A stretch of DNA of 64,000 nucleotides, taken from positions 26,901,209-26,965,208 of the forward strand of contig NC_134510.1 in assembly GCF_027942865.1 (NCBI RefSeq), written 5' to 3'. The DNA comes from Odontesthes bonariensis. Taxonomy: Eukaryota > Chordata > Actinopteri > Atheriniformes > Atherinopsidae. The notes under the pieces were generated by a model. It was not told where the DNA came from. It did not search any database and saw only the letters and a program-made list of their open reading frames with translations. A program made the position numbers and the translations under genes. Below are positions 11,608-34,779 of this stretch, in pieces. Each line of letters starts with the position of its first letter. Position 1 is the first letter of the stretch.

Positions 11608-14600
11608 ATGCTGTGTCCTGCCGCTGTCAGTGCAGCTGCTGCGGCTGTCTGGCTGCTGGCAGTGCTGGGCCCAGGCCTGTCTCTTCCAGCTGAGCTCAAC
11701 TCAGAGCCAGGCTTCACCCTCTGCAGCGACTGCTTCTACAAACAGATGCCTCCTCGGGGAGCCTCCGCAGGGCCGCTGCTGCGCCCACTCTGCCACAGAC
11801 TGCCCGGAGGACAGGCGTTTGCCACTCTGTCCAGGCCGACCTGTGACACAGCTGTCTACTCTGCCTTCCATCTCAGTCATGGATGGAGAGAGAGGGAGGA
11901 AGAGGAGGGGGGAGAGATTGTGGTAAGGACACATTTGTGACACTGTTTAAAGTAGTACTAATTTTGAAAGATCCACTCTGGGAAAAACCACAAAGACATG
12001 CCTAAAGTTACAGAATGTAAACAGAAGCTTTTTGTCAAAAGTAACGACATTGACTTAAGTGCTTAAGGTACATGAATTATATAAAATCACATTATTCCCT
12101 CTCCAGTGCACTTCAGAAGGAAACACTCTACTTTTAATCAAGCTACATTAATCTGATACCCAAAGTTACCGATGCCTTTTCAAATTCTGCATTGGAATAC
12201 AAATAATTTAACATATAGTATTGTTAAGATAGATGCTTAGCCGGTGGCTCCTCCAAATAAATGCAGTGTCCAGTAGGGGCCTGTGATGACCTTGCATCAT
12301 AGTAGCTTCACTGCTGTTTCAGGAGTCATTTCACCTCTAACATTTTCAGATGGTCACATTTAAATAACAGTTTGCTAAAAAATTGCTACAATTATCCAAC
12401 ATTTCACAATAAGCTAAAAGTAATATTCAGATTTGTGACTACCTATAAGTAAGTCACACAACTCCAGTTAAAAAAAACTGAACCGTCCCTTTAAGGCCTA
12501 CCTCTTGAAGGGTCCAGTCTGCTTTGATTGGTTAAAAGTCAGATGCTTAATGTTTGTTTGGAGATTTCATACTAGCTAATAGACAATCAAGATTATGCAA
12601 ATGTATTTATAGGGTGACAAAGATAAGCTGGGAAAGAAAAGTCTGGACAGCCGACAAAATATTTCAGGCATCTCAGGAACAGTATCTGCTGTTGGGAGGG
12701 AATAACTCCCATTGGTGTCAACTTTAGGTTTTCTAACTTTGCATGTATAAAAAGCTACTGTATTAAACAGTGAGGGATGAATAGGGGAAATCTCTGAAAA
12801 CATTTGATGTTATCTTAAACCGCTCATTTCTTCACAAAGCTATCAAACACTAATGCTGCATGAAGGGACAGGAATAATAATATGACTTTGGAAATATTGT
12901 TAAAATGTATTTATTCACATGTGAAAGTCTTAACTGGGGTAACAGGCATGCTAATATACATTAAACAGTTCATTTTACTATTTTGTCTGCCAGACAGAGG
13001 AAGAAGGGGCCAATGTGAAAGTCCCAGGACTTCTCAGAGAAGGCAGAGATCCATCTCATCCTGTCTCACCCACGGACTCCCCTCTTCATCACTGGGACTC
13101 AACAGTCACAGCACTGCTAAAGTCAAGCATAATTCCCCAATGCAGCACCTTAGAGGGCGATATCTACATCCTAACGGGGGCGGGAAGATTGGTGGCAGTT
13201 GAGGATGGAGACGAGGAGTGTCAGACGAAGCCGCTGTGGTCTGCAGTGTGCTGCGCTCTTGCAGAGGGGAAGGGGGGCTTCAGCATGGGGTTAATCAAAG
13301 AGGCAGGAGAAGGGGAGAGGCAAGTGAGCATGAAGGAGCTGGAGGAGATGCTCGGAGCGTCACAGCTGTTCTCTGAGGGCTGTGGAGGAGGAGAAGGGGA
13401 GACAGCTGCGATCAGAGTGAGTCTTCACAGTGAGGGGCTCCCTGGAAATACCAAAGAATTTGAGGCAGAGGCTGCAGACGTGGCTTCAGAAAGCACTGTT
13501 CCCGACGCATATGAAGCCATGACAGAGAAAAGAGAGGCGTCGACAGGCCATGAACAGGTGGCTGGTGTTGATGCTCAGGCAGAGGAGGCTGATGTTTCTG
13601 AACTTACACAAGAATCCATGGCAGATGAAGTGGCTTCACTGAGCAGCAGCGACAAGCAGCATTATGACCCAGTAACTGTTAGTGAAGAGGAGACCAATGC
13701 AAATTCCACCAGCTCTCTGGTCTTCATCCTGTCCACCATTTTGTCCATCCTCAAAGCTCCTCTGCGGCCTGTGTTCTCAACCATCACACAGTTACCTGGA
13801 CAGGTGAAACAACAGAATGAAACATTTCAACCTAATGTCATGTTGTTTAAACTCAAAGGGGCTCTCCAGCAATTTTGCATCACACTTTCATAAAGTCAAA
13901 ATAAGAGATTTAGAAAAAAGAAAAGAAAAATATTGCATCTTGATCTGACTTTTATGGTTAAAGACCTCATCTATAATGACATAATTGGTGTTAATTTAAA
14001 AGTCTTCAGAGATCCACAATTTATCCGGCGACACCTCCTCATCATGATGTATAAAGACAGATTTCTTCTGTTAAATGGACAGATTTCCCCTTTAATTTGA
14101 CCAGCCACAAGCAGTCCTTGGTCATTATAAAATTAAATAATAATAATGATAAATAAAACGAATTATAGAACGGTAACTACTTAATAGAGAGGGTAACAGC
14201 TAATTATAGAATGAGTAAAATGACAGAGTAACTCCAAAAGCAACTCCATTCATCTTGTCTCATTTCAGCCCTTGGTTAATAAAGATAGGCTATTCTTTTT
14301 AAGAGTTAACGTTGTTAGATTTAAATGTTGGTTTTGTGTCCTTAAGTAACATTTAAACCTGTCTAGGTTGAAAGTATTAAATAAATCTAATGAGCTGCTC
14401 CTCCTGTAGACTGTGTGTGGTCATAGGTTGACTCATCACTGGGTTAATTTTTAAAAATTCATCGTAAAACTGACACTCCTTTTCTCGATTCAGGTGACCT
14501 ACGTTCTTCAGGAGGATCTTGGAGTTCTCTCCACCCTACCTGGAGACACCTTCACCCTGCTCCACCTCCTCACCTCTGACCTCCTGTCCTGGGTGGGCTC

Positions 14601-15009
14601 AGGAGCAGAAATGCTGCTGGGTATTGGTGGGACATGCTTCTCCAACATTTACTTCTGCTCATCCTCAATGCTGGGTGCCCTGCTGAACAGCTGCCACACT
14701 GGATTTACAGGCATGGGCACCCTGGCAGGGGACACAATGGGGATATTTGGTGATGCGCTGGATAACACTTGGTCGGTGACAAAGTTCTTTGGAGGGCGGC
14801 TATATGAGCAGAGTGAGGGTTATGTGGGAACTGTGATGTCGGAGATGGGTGGTCAAGCACAAGCCGTAGGTGGAGGTTTGGGTAGGTTAGTTTGGAGAAG
14901 TGGAAGTGGAGTGGGCAATGGTTTCAGGTTTGGAGGGGGTTTAATAATGGGCATGGTAGATATGGTCATTGGTGCAGTCAGAGAGGCTTTTGGGCAGGAG
15001 TCAGAATGA
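11608..15009 (+). CDS. ENDOD1-like protein, catalytic segment apparently absent
   Basis: Three exons (11608-11922, 12994-13803, 14494-15009), all phase 0, encode 546 aa. The product has an N-terminal signal peptide (Ala/Leu-rich, residues 1-28). Next comes a stretch that fits the start of the ENDOD1-type DNA/RNA non-specific endonuclease domain: CFYKQMPPRG, then LCHRLPGGQAFATL and AVYSAFHL. Exon 2 resumes with the end of that domain (STLEGDIYILTGAG and PLWSAVCCAL). The 80 or so residues that should lie between, with the DRGH catalytic motif, are not there. An acidic Glu/Ser-rich spacer follows. From about residue 330 the rest is hydrophobic and Gly-rich with likely membrane-associating segments, as in ENDOD1. 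The start ATG follows ACCATC and opens the signal peptide. Family assignment rests on remembered fish ENDOD1-like sequences. The role is unknown; nuclease activity is unlikely. Confidence 0.72.
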
Positions 15010-15347
15010 AGGATGAAAGCAGCCACAACAGCCTCAACTACTTTCTTTTGTTTTGTGAATTTCTTCGGCACATGGGAGTTTAAAAAATGAACAAAATGTT
15101 TGAAGATGATGTCATTTGATATGCATTGGTTGTTAAAAAAGGATTTCCAGATGTTTTTACTGAGCTGTATTGAAATGTTGTCCACTGTAGTTCTACAGTT
15201 CACTGTGGAAAGCCGTCTGATCTGTGATCTATGATCTGCTGTACCTGAGAGCTGTGATTGAAAATGGAAAAAACACTGTGCACACTGCTTTTTGGATGTA
15301 ATTGCTAAAGACAAACTGTGTGATGATTTCTGCATCTTTACATTTGA

Positions 15348-15353
15348 AATAAA
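15348..15353 (+). terminator. Poly(A) signal of the ENDOD1-like gene
   Basis: AATAAA 340 bp after the stop codon, which fits a short 3' UTR. The next gene's promoter begins about 500 bp further on. Confidence 0.65.
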
Positions 15354-15817
15354 GAAAAATGCTGGCTTGTATCATGCATAATTTGGTTTCCTTCGCTTTT
15401 TTGTAGGCTATAGTCTTGTCATGGATTTGTAATAGTGGAACACAACATAATTATTGCACTTTAACTGCACTTTCATTATGGAGATTCCATTTTATTTCTC
15501 TACAGGCTGTGTTTCAAATTCAATCTGTGGTTACTTATTTCCTGATTAGTATTTCACACCAGCAGTGTATAAAACGTGATACTAACGAGACTCTTCACTA
15601 AAACGTAAAATATTTATTGATTACATTGTTGTAAATTAGTTAATTTAGCAGATAATACTTGAAACAGTTGAAATACAGAGGAATTACATTTATCTATCAA
15701 CACCGTCTTCACAACTTACAGGTGAAATTTCTTAGTAGCCACACATTATTTTGATTAAATAAACTAAAAAGTCAATAAGAAGAGTAAATTATGCTACAGC
15801 TTTATTATCATTATGCG

Positions 15818-15843
15818 TAATAATAATAATAATAATAATAATA
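15818..15843. repeat. (TAA)n microsatellite
   Basis: About eight TAA units, directly upstream of the vars1 promoter. Confidence 0.9.
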
Positions 15844-15884
15844 TTACAGAACTTTTACATTTTAAAAAATGAATCTCTTTCTGG

Positions 15885-16013
15885 CGGAAATGGCGGATTG
15901 AACCCGGAATACGTCACTTCATTGCATCAGACTGCGCATGCGCAGAGACATAGGTACTCATGTGGCTCTGTGTGTGCTAAATAAGCTGACGTCTCTTTCT
16001 ATTTCATTCAAAG
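15885..16013 (+). promoter_or_regulatory. vars1: vars1 promoter and untranslated exon 1
   Basis: A perfect palindromic NRF1-type site, TGCGCATGCGCA, lies at 15933-15944. Near it are a CRE-like ACGTCA (15911-15916), TGACGT (about 15988-15993) and a YY1-like AAATGGCGGA. Exon 1 ends at 16013 with the donor AAAG/GTACGT, and the ATG lies in exon 2. This set of sites is typical of TATA-less housekeeping promoters. The exact start of transcription is inferred to lie near 15940-15970. Confidence 0.65.
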
Positions 16014-16531
16014 GTACGTGTAACTAACTTACTACAAACATAGTTTGTGAAAGAGCCACAGTCTCCTCAAAGGCTAAACGAAGAACGAGTGTAAAGTGTC
16101 GGTAAAGCTTACCGTAAAAGAACAATAACTGCAGCTTTAGTTTGACTGATGAGCTAAAGCTAACTATCCTTCCTTACTGGACTTACTTCCAGCTGACAGG
16201 TGGTAAAGATCAGCTCTGTAGAAGAGATGCACACAGAACTAACCAGCTAAAAAAACAATCAAATGTTGACCTGTGTAATGTTTTATTAGGCTTTTTGAAC
16301 ACATGTTTTCATTTGTTTTGCTACACAACACTACCGACTTAACTTCACCATATATCCCAGAAAGACTGGAGTTGTGCTGCTTAACTGGGTTAACCAACTA
16401 AAACACCCACTTCCCTGTCAGTCCCACATGTTGATTGCAATCTGTGTGAAACTCTCCAATGATCTAGACAGAGCGTAAAAATGTCCTTAAACTAGCTCAC
16501 AATATACACCTGTCCCATGTCTCCTTCAGAG

Positions 16532-27192
<10,661 letters not shown>

Positions 27193-27283
27193 TTTCCCTC
27201 TCTGTGTTATGTAAATCAGGATTCACTCCCTCATTCTCAAGTCTTTGTTAATTTTCAATTTGACTGTAGTATGGAAAGAAAAC

Positions 27284-27289
27284 AATAAA
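27284..27289 (+). terminator. vars1: Poly(A) signal of vars1
   Basis: AATAAA 92 bp after the stop codon, giving a very short 3' UTR. Confidence 0.8.
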
Positions 27290-27309
27290 GCTATTATTAC
27301 TGACAATGG

Positions 27310-27891
27310 GAGCTGTTCTGGGTCAATCTATTAATCAAGGTCCCTTTATATCTCAAATTTTGCGAACACTTGTATGATGCGATTACCCAAAGAATGAAGT
27401 CCCTCATCTCAAATTTGTATTCAGCACATTTAATGGAACACTTAAGAGCATAATTTTAGAATACCGCACCCACAAAAAGGAAAACCTGAAAAGCTTCAAC
27501 ACTTTGGCTGCATTTTTAAAGAGGAAATTTTCTCTAAACTGACATTAGGATTTTTCTTTTATTCATTTAACTGTCGAAATGCATGTCTGCTTACATTAGC
27601 TTTACAAATACAGCCGAAGAAGGAACAGTGGAGGGAGTGAATAATGGCTCATGCATTTATTTAAAATGCATCCTTTTTTTTTTAATTTTTAAAAGAAACA
27701 CTGAACCAAATGACTTGACAGTAACCTTTAAAAGAAAGGGAGTTTTTGGCTGTGTGTCAGGGAAATCTGCAACAAAAGAAAGAAAAAAAAAAAAAAATCA
27801 CAATTGTACATTCACACCATGCCAGGAACACTGACCACAGGCTATCAACTATCCTGCTGTTCGTCTCCCCTCATCCATTCATCCTTTCTTT
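27310..27891. other. Shared 3' spacer between vars1 and abhd16a
   Basis: The two genes converge here with about 600 bp between the vars1 poly(A) signal and the abhd16a stop. The stretch is AT-rich and probably holds the abhd16a 3' UTR on the minus strand (TTTATT near 27558 and 27657 would read AATAAA). No exon is seen. Confidence 0.6.
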
Positions 27892-30800
27892 TTACAGTCT
27901 CCAGGGAGAATGGAACTCAGTGGCGGGGAGAGGGGTGCAGTGTGTCGATTCAAAGTTTCGCATGTACTTCCGTGCCTTGGAGAGGGAGGAGAAAAGACAG
28001 CGAGGATGGAGGAGGAATGGAGAATTAGATGTGTGGGAGGGCAACGAACAAAAAGTGCAGAGCTTGATTATATTAGGTTCAGTCTATCTGGCTCAGCGCC
28101 TTACAAATCTCTCCCATCTCTGAAGGGTTTACATGGGAGGTGAATAAAGCCTAATTTAGAAGGCATTATCAGGGGAGGAAAGCAGAGCATTAGCTGTAAT
28201 TGATGGCACTCCTCTTGTTTGATGTTAAATGACTTCAATAAGCTGAGCGTGGTGAAATATATTACACCAGTCAACCTGAGAGCACAGGTGAGCCGGTTAC
28301 TATGGCGACCGGAACAGTGTTCCTTGGTGGTAATGATGTTGGATTTCAATAGAAGGGGGAAGGTGAGCCAAAAAAAAAAAAAACTGGCTTATTGGAGAAA
28401 AAGAAATCAGAGACTGTCTGGGTGTGTAAAAACAAAAAAAAAAAAAAATCAGCTTGGAGGATGAGATAAAGACAAGTGCCTGCCCTATTAACCAGACAGA
28501 TGGGAGTACAACTGAGATCAGGGGTGTGGATAACAATAGATTACTTTCCTTACCAAGAAAAGAGCAAGCTGCCGCCTTCCCTCCAGAGTCATGTCCTCAC
28601 CTGGTGACATTAAACGTGTCAGTCCACCTCAGCACACCATGTTGCAAAACATGTTGATGGTGCAGCTAATTTGCCTGTAGTGAATGTGAAAGCAACCAGA
28701 GCTTACCAACGCTCCATGGAAACGAAACATCCCTGTCTGCCTGGTAGGACTGCAGCACAGACACACACCAGTCGTCATCCACTTCATAGCCGCTGTACAC
28801 AGATGCTGCAGGCAAAAAGCTTGCTGGCGTTACAAACGGTTTATAAGTTAAGTCAAACATTTTTTTAAGGCATGCAGACATGGATCCACTTGCCTTCTTC
28901 TAACGGACTGGAAGCTCCCAGCCATTGTCTGACAACTCTGATCCCTTCATCTGTCATTATTTTGGGATACCTGAAGAGGAAACTGTGGTCACCACTTATA
29001 CACAGTGAATACTGAGGCTAGATCTGTGAGAATGAGGAGACTGACCTGAACTGAAGCAGTCTGAGCAAGAGATTGTTCCCTCTGTTTGACATGATGTCCT
29101 CTGGACCACTGTAACATACGTGGACTTAATGAGGAGCCACACATTTGACATGACTTCCCTTCAAAAGAAAAATGTACTTGTCTGGCTAGTTAAATTGGAA
29201 AAATATATACGTTTACAAAATTCAGCATGACGGAGACTTTACTCTGTCATGCTGAATTTTGTGCCAATCCCAATTATTTTCCAGCTTTCCAATTTGTTTG
29301 CATCGGTCCAATAAAAATCAAATGTACGATGCAGAGAAATTTCAGCATGGGCTGTGGGGACTTACGTTGTGGTGATGATTTCATCTCTGGTCCTTCTGAT
29401 CAGCAGGACTGGTCCCTGGTATCTGAGGAGGAGAAGCAGTTGTGTTGATCGTTAACTGCATGATCACCAATGCCAACAAAAATCTAGTCTCAGTTTCGCT
29501 CTGTAATGCCTTGCATGATGTTTAGTGTTTCGTAGTCGCTTTAATCCGATCGACTCACTCACTTGAGCAGCTGCTCTGCGTTGTTGAGGTTCATATATTG
29601 CCTCACTGTGTGTTGTACCAACGGTCCTGGAAAAGAATAAAGACACTTAAATGACTGAAACAAAACTATCTGCAGAAAGAGTTTATGTAAGTTTGCGATT
29701 GGTACTCACTCCAGCTGTCAGGCATGACTTTGAGGGCCAAAGGCAGGAGGTCATCAAATGACGCATCCAATACTACTGATTGGATCTCTGGGTATGACAT
29801 CACTGCCCAACTGGCTAATAAAGAGAATTGGTGGTGAGAAGAATGAAGCGAAGAGACCTACAAATAATCATAAATAATTGTACTTAATGTACCTGTGAAT
29901 CCTCCTATGGACCAGGCATATATGACAATGTCGTTCAGCTGGAAACCAAGCTTGTGTACTGCAAACTGAATAACTACATCCATGGCATTGGCCTCATTCT
30001 GGGGGAAAGGAACTCCCTGGTAGAAAGATGCATATAAGAAATGCAATATTAACACCTCTTCAGTCTACAAAACTTTTAGCATTAAATGAGTTAAAAAGGC
30101 ACAACCTCCCCGCCCCCCCGACATCATCAGTCAATAGAGTGCCTGTGCTCGCTTGTGCAATAGTACCCAAGTGAAACCAGAATTTCCACATACTGTTTTT
30201 TTCCAATGGTCTGTGTGAAATACATAAAAGCAACTCAGGCTGGGTGTGCTTCAACTATGGCACTGGATATTACAACACTGCTTACCGTGCTGCCTCCAAA
30301 GCCAGGGTGGTTCCAGCCCAGTACAGAGTAGCCACCTACAGCACAACATTAACAACAACAACTATAGCTGAAATATAACAATTTTTAGATTAAAAAGAAT
30401 TCAGTGCTTCTATATGCCACTGTAAAATATTTGGACTGTTGTAGCATGTCAAAGCATTCCTCACCCTCCAGTGGAGTGTTCATGCAGCCCACCTCATAAA
30501 ATCCTGCATTCCCCTCACAGCAGATGACCTGTGGCACAATTCAAGAACCATCTGTAATGCGACAGAAGTTTTGTTGGGCCCTGGAACAAGCCCAGGGCAT
30601 AAAAACAACAAATCACTGCAGTCATTTACCAGAGTCTTTCCATTCTGGCTGCCATCTCTCCTTCGATCCACAAACATTGTGTCGATCTCATTACTGTCGC
30701 AGGCAACCAGCTTGTTCCTTTGGCCGTCAAACTGTGACAGAGTGGAGAAAAAGAAAAAGTGACTCGGCACGATGCATGCTTAGTATTTTAAAAGCAGAAT

Positions 30801-33800
30801 TGAGCAACAATGTTTGCTGTTGTACCTCTTCTATCAACTTAGCCTGGCCTTGCTGCAGCATGGGTCTCATGGCTTTCTGCAGCAAACCCACAGAGCCGGG
30901 ATACAGCATCCTCCTCCCAAAGGAGTGGGCAATAAGAAAACTGCAGAGAGGAAGAAAAGGACGAGGTGGTCAGAACTGTAGGGGGATGACACTAATAATA
31001 ACACTTTATTTAAAAAAAGGAATGTTTGGAAGTGTACTTTGAAGGAGACTTTTTGCATCTCATTACTGTGACACCATTGAAAAAAGCAGCAGCTTGCACT
31101 CGTGCAGTTTTATATTTACCCGATGATGTGGCATGGTAACGTGCGCACAGAGTTGAGCACACTGTCTGCAGCTCCTCTCAGTTTGGGCTCTGGCTTCAGC
31201 AATGAAACGCCCGCCTTGGACAGTTTCCTATGTCACAGACAAACAGTGAAACAAAGTGAGCAGTTGATGCGTTTATTCTGCGTACTTCAAACTACCTTGT
31301 AAACATAAAGAAGTGACAGGAGTAGAACAGCAGTGAATGAATGGTTATTTAAAGCAGAAATGAGGAATAAGAGCAAAAACCTACGGACTGCTGACTTCCA
31401 TCCAATTAAAATCCGCAGGCCAATGTGAAAAATCAAAGTCATAGCCCCTCAGTTTTTTCTAAAAGGAAAGCATAAAAAAAACATTTAATGAAAATAATTA
31501 CTTTTCCAGATGATTTCTTAAGCATTATAGTGTAACCACAGATGCTGAGCACTTGCCCCAAGCCTCAATGATCTCACCTTGTTTGCTGGCATGTGATTCT
31601 TCTTAGTTTCCTCAAGAATTGAGATAAACTGCATATATTCGGAGTTCTTCCATCTTCCCCACCCTTGGGGGGAAAACAGAGAGGGGAAATAAGGCGGGAG
31701 GAATGCCAAGAGAGACAGATAAGTAGGGTCCATGTAAGGCAAAGAAAAAAAAAAAAAAACACTAAAATATATCTTGCTGCAAAGCCTCAAGGGAGTGTTT
31801 AGTATGCTTTGTGGATATAGACCCAGCTTAAAAGTCTGAATGGTTATGAAATCTTATTGGTGTGCAGCATGCTCAGTATTTGCTGTGATATCTAGAGATG
31901 AACGAACTGAGTTTGTTATTGCCTTGCTGTAGGTTAAAATCAGTAGTCTCACCTCTCAGACAGGCCACTCCAAGAAGACAAACAATCACGGTTCCCACAT
32001 ACTGACTCACTGGAACTAACTTACTGCTGCAAATATAGCCTGAAAACAAACAAACAAAAAAAAAACAACTCAGAATAACAGACACAGACACAGACGAGGC
32101 TAAATAACAGGCGAATAACCAATAAACAGATTCACATTCTGGCTGCTAGCGTGCAACCATGTGCAGAAATCAATTTCAGAAGCTCAATCATACATTAAAG
32201 AGTCACACACAACCTCAAGCAATTAATTTCTACTGATGCAGTCTTATTGGATGAATCAGCTGATTAAGTTCATATTAATTCCACTTGTAGGAGAACAGCA
32301 ATTTACAAGCACAACTCCATTCGATTAAAATTGTCACCCAGGAAATAAAGACATTTTCACGTTTCTCTTTCAAAACTCCCAATAAAACACACTAAGGTCA
32401 TGATTTAGGAGTAAAAAGGTACTAGACCAAGAGGAGAAACATGTCCTGAGAGTGTTGTAGCCATTTGCTCCTCTAACAAAGTGGAGGGGGGTATAGAACA
32501 GGGCATTAAAGGAGAACTGCGGTATTTTCAACATTAAGCCTCTTTTATGAGTCGTCTGCAATGTTTTAGAACCCCCCCTCACCGCTTTTTTGATGTTTAC
32601 TGCTGTCTCCGGTATTTGCCTAATTTTGATTCTTCTCAACCTGCTTCAGAATGGCAAGTCATGTGCATGTCCCAAAAGGTCCGTAACAGCACCATAAACA
32701 TCCGTTTTCAAAATCATCAACTCACTGGAGTGGTTACTGGTGTGCACTGGTAATCCATATCAAATTTCGTTGTGAAAAGTTGCTTCTGTCGTGTTTTATT
32801 TGACATTTTGTACTGGATGTTTGTTGATATTACTCCGCCACCGCTAAGAAAATAGTGCGAGCATGAACGAGCTGCCAAATAAAACACGTCAGAAGCAACT
32901 TTTCGCAACGAAATTTGATATGGATTACCAGTGCACACCCGTAACCACTCCAGTGAGTTGATGATTTTGAAAACGGACGTTTATGGTGCTTTTACGGACC
33001 TTTTTGGACATGCACATGACTTGCCATTCTGAAGCAGGTTGAGAAGAATCAAAATTAGGCAAAAACAGCAGTAAACATCAAAAAAGCGGTGAGGGGGGTT
33101 CTAAAACATTGCAGACGACTCATAAAAGAGGCTTAATGTTGAAAATACCGCAGTTATCCTTTAATATAACCTTGTTATGTACAAATAATGCTAACACAAA
33201 ATCACACATAATAATCAAGCAGCTAAAAAGTATTTCATCAAACAAAATTATTTATCACACCTCTCTCAGACTTAGCATGGAATTTTGTGAAGATATAACA
33301 TAACTAAGACATTATATGATTGACATTTAATCACTGAGCCCCATGACTGGCTCCTTTTATAAAAAAAACACATCTCCCTGTTCTGAACATAAACTAAAAT
33401 GACTATTTGAGATAAACGAGGCTTCAAATTCATTATTACTTCAATTCTTTTCCCAAAGTCGAGGTAAACTCTCGACACCATTCGTTTACCAGCAACATTT
33501 TGAAGAACCTATCAAGTCAAATTTCATAAAGCTTGTTAAAGAGAAGACAAATAGAGACAAATATATGACTGTTTTCCTCTGTTAAAGAGCTTATATAAGA
33601 GCAACTGGACTTCTTTTCTTGGTCCCAGTTGCCCTTATTCAAGCTCTTATGACTACCTTGGCCTGGATGACAGAGACTCTACACCAACATGAACTAAGTG
33701 GTATACTAAGTGGTATAATACAGAAAATGAGGAAATTCTCAAAGTATAGACTTTTTTTTTTCTTTACAGTCATCTTGCTCATTTATTTTCAGGTGCAGTT

Positions 33801-34779
33801 TTCTAGCTGTGAACTGACTGATATTCCTGACAGTTTCAGCTTTGCGTCAGTTTAAAGTGGTGCTGAGATGGGCCTGCCACTGTTTTTGCACACCAAATGT
33901 ACAGCACACAGCCTACCTTTCCTGTAAAGATAGCAGAGGAGAAGAGGGGAGCTGTAGTAAGACAAGGACCACAGTGTCGAAGCCTGGGGGGAGAAAATAG
34001 ACACTTTAATCAAATAAGTCCCCTGCTTCTTTGAACATGATAACACAAAATGCAATACTGACCCAACCAAGAATGCTGCCAGTGTGCTTTTCCAGACTCC
34101 TGGGTTGGTAGTTCCATCCCTGGCGGCACAAATGGAGAAATATTGTTCACATGAAGAGCACTGCGGCTAACGTGTTTATCTGAACAAGTTTAGCTAACAT
34201 TAGCTTAGCTGATAGCACCGTCATCTAAAAAGATTGGGTCATACACAAACAGATCGTGTTCTGACGAAACACAGATTCTCAGCAGCTGGGTTTCACTTGA
34301 AAGGGTTTATAGTCATTATTCGTTTCTGTTCGTTTCCATTCGTTTTGCTTCTTCAAAGTTTTATCTCAACTGTTAGCAACATTACGCAGAACCGGTTTTA
34401 AAAAATGAAAAAACAACAAGCCATAGTACCAACAGTTAGACTGACAAACAGTTAAGACTTGTTGTTGTAGCGACGAGATAGAAAACACGAAAAGACACAG
34501 CCAAGCGTGTCGTTGTATGCCTGCCTGTCATTTCATTCAACCACTGACTAATTTCGGGCTATGCAGTGCAGTGACAGCAGCAGAGCTTCAATAACAGACA
34601 ACTAACACATCAATTACATGAAATTTCGCCCAGCTTTGGCATTCGGTGGTTCTTTGAAATCAACTACACATCCCTACCCTCCTGCCCGACCTGCCCTCGG
34701 GTCGAGACTGGTCCGGTGAACGGTGAATTCGCTGCAGATGAGGCCCTACAACACAGCGGAGCCACATCCAGACGGCCAT
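27892..34779 (-). CDS. abhd16a: Phosphatidylserine lipase ABHD16A (BAT5)
   Basis: 20 exons, 1632 nt, 543 aa (human 558): 34678-34779, 34063-34119, 33917-33983, 31953-32039, 31578-31663, 31385-31458, 31120-31227, 30826-30940, 30630-30731, 30465-30528, 30286-30335, 29893-30016, 29710-29814, 29563-29626, 29366-29422, 29046-29108, 28894-28970, 28707-28805, 28554-28600, 27892-27975. This is a membrane serine hydrolase of the ER that converts phosphatidylserine to lyso-phosphatidylserine. Two N-terminal hydrophobic segments (about residues 55-75 and 85-105) anchor it. The nucleophile elbow is AWSIGG with Ser340, and the acid is Asp415 in RRTRDE. The third reported residue, human His507, aligns with Arg here. 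The start MAVWMWLRCVVGP matches the CVLGP start of the human protein. The intron after exon 28894-28970 has a GC donor. Confidence 0.96.
32506..33164. mobile_element. Foldback element with ~300-bp inverted arms
   Basis: The left arm starts TTAAAGGAGAACTGCGGTAT; the right arm ends with its near-perfect complement, CCGCAGTTATCCTTTAA. The arms stay complementary to a loop of about 70 bp around 32800-32870. The element is non-coding and lies in abhd16a intron 3. Confidence 0.9.

Noticed and set aside
11923-12993. Missing DRGH exon of the ENDOD1-like gene inside the intron
   Set aside because: No open segment with flanking splice sites and a DRGH-like motif was found.
16517-16531. Upstream in-frame ATG for vars1
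   Set aside because: The CAG acceptor at 16527-16529 lies between it and the conserved start, so it is intronic.
34691-34692. Alternative donor CAG/GTCGGG for abhd16a exon 1
   Set aside because: It leaves phase 2, which does not join the conserved WNYQPRSLEKH exon; the donor at 34677 does.
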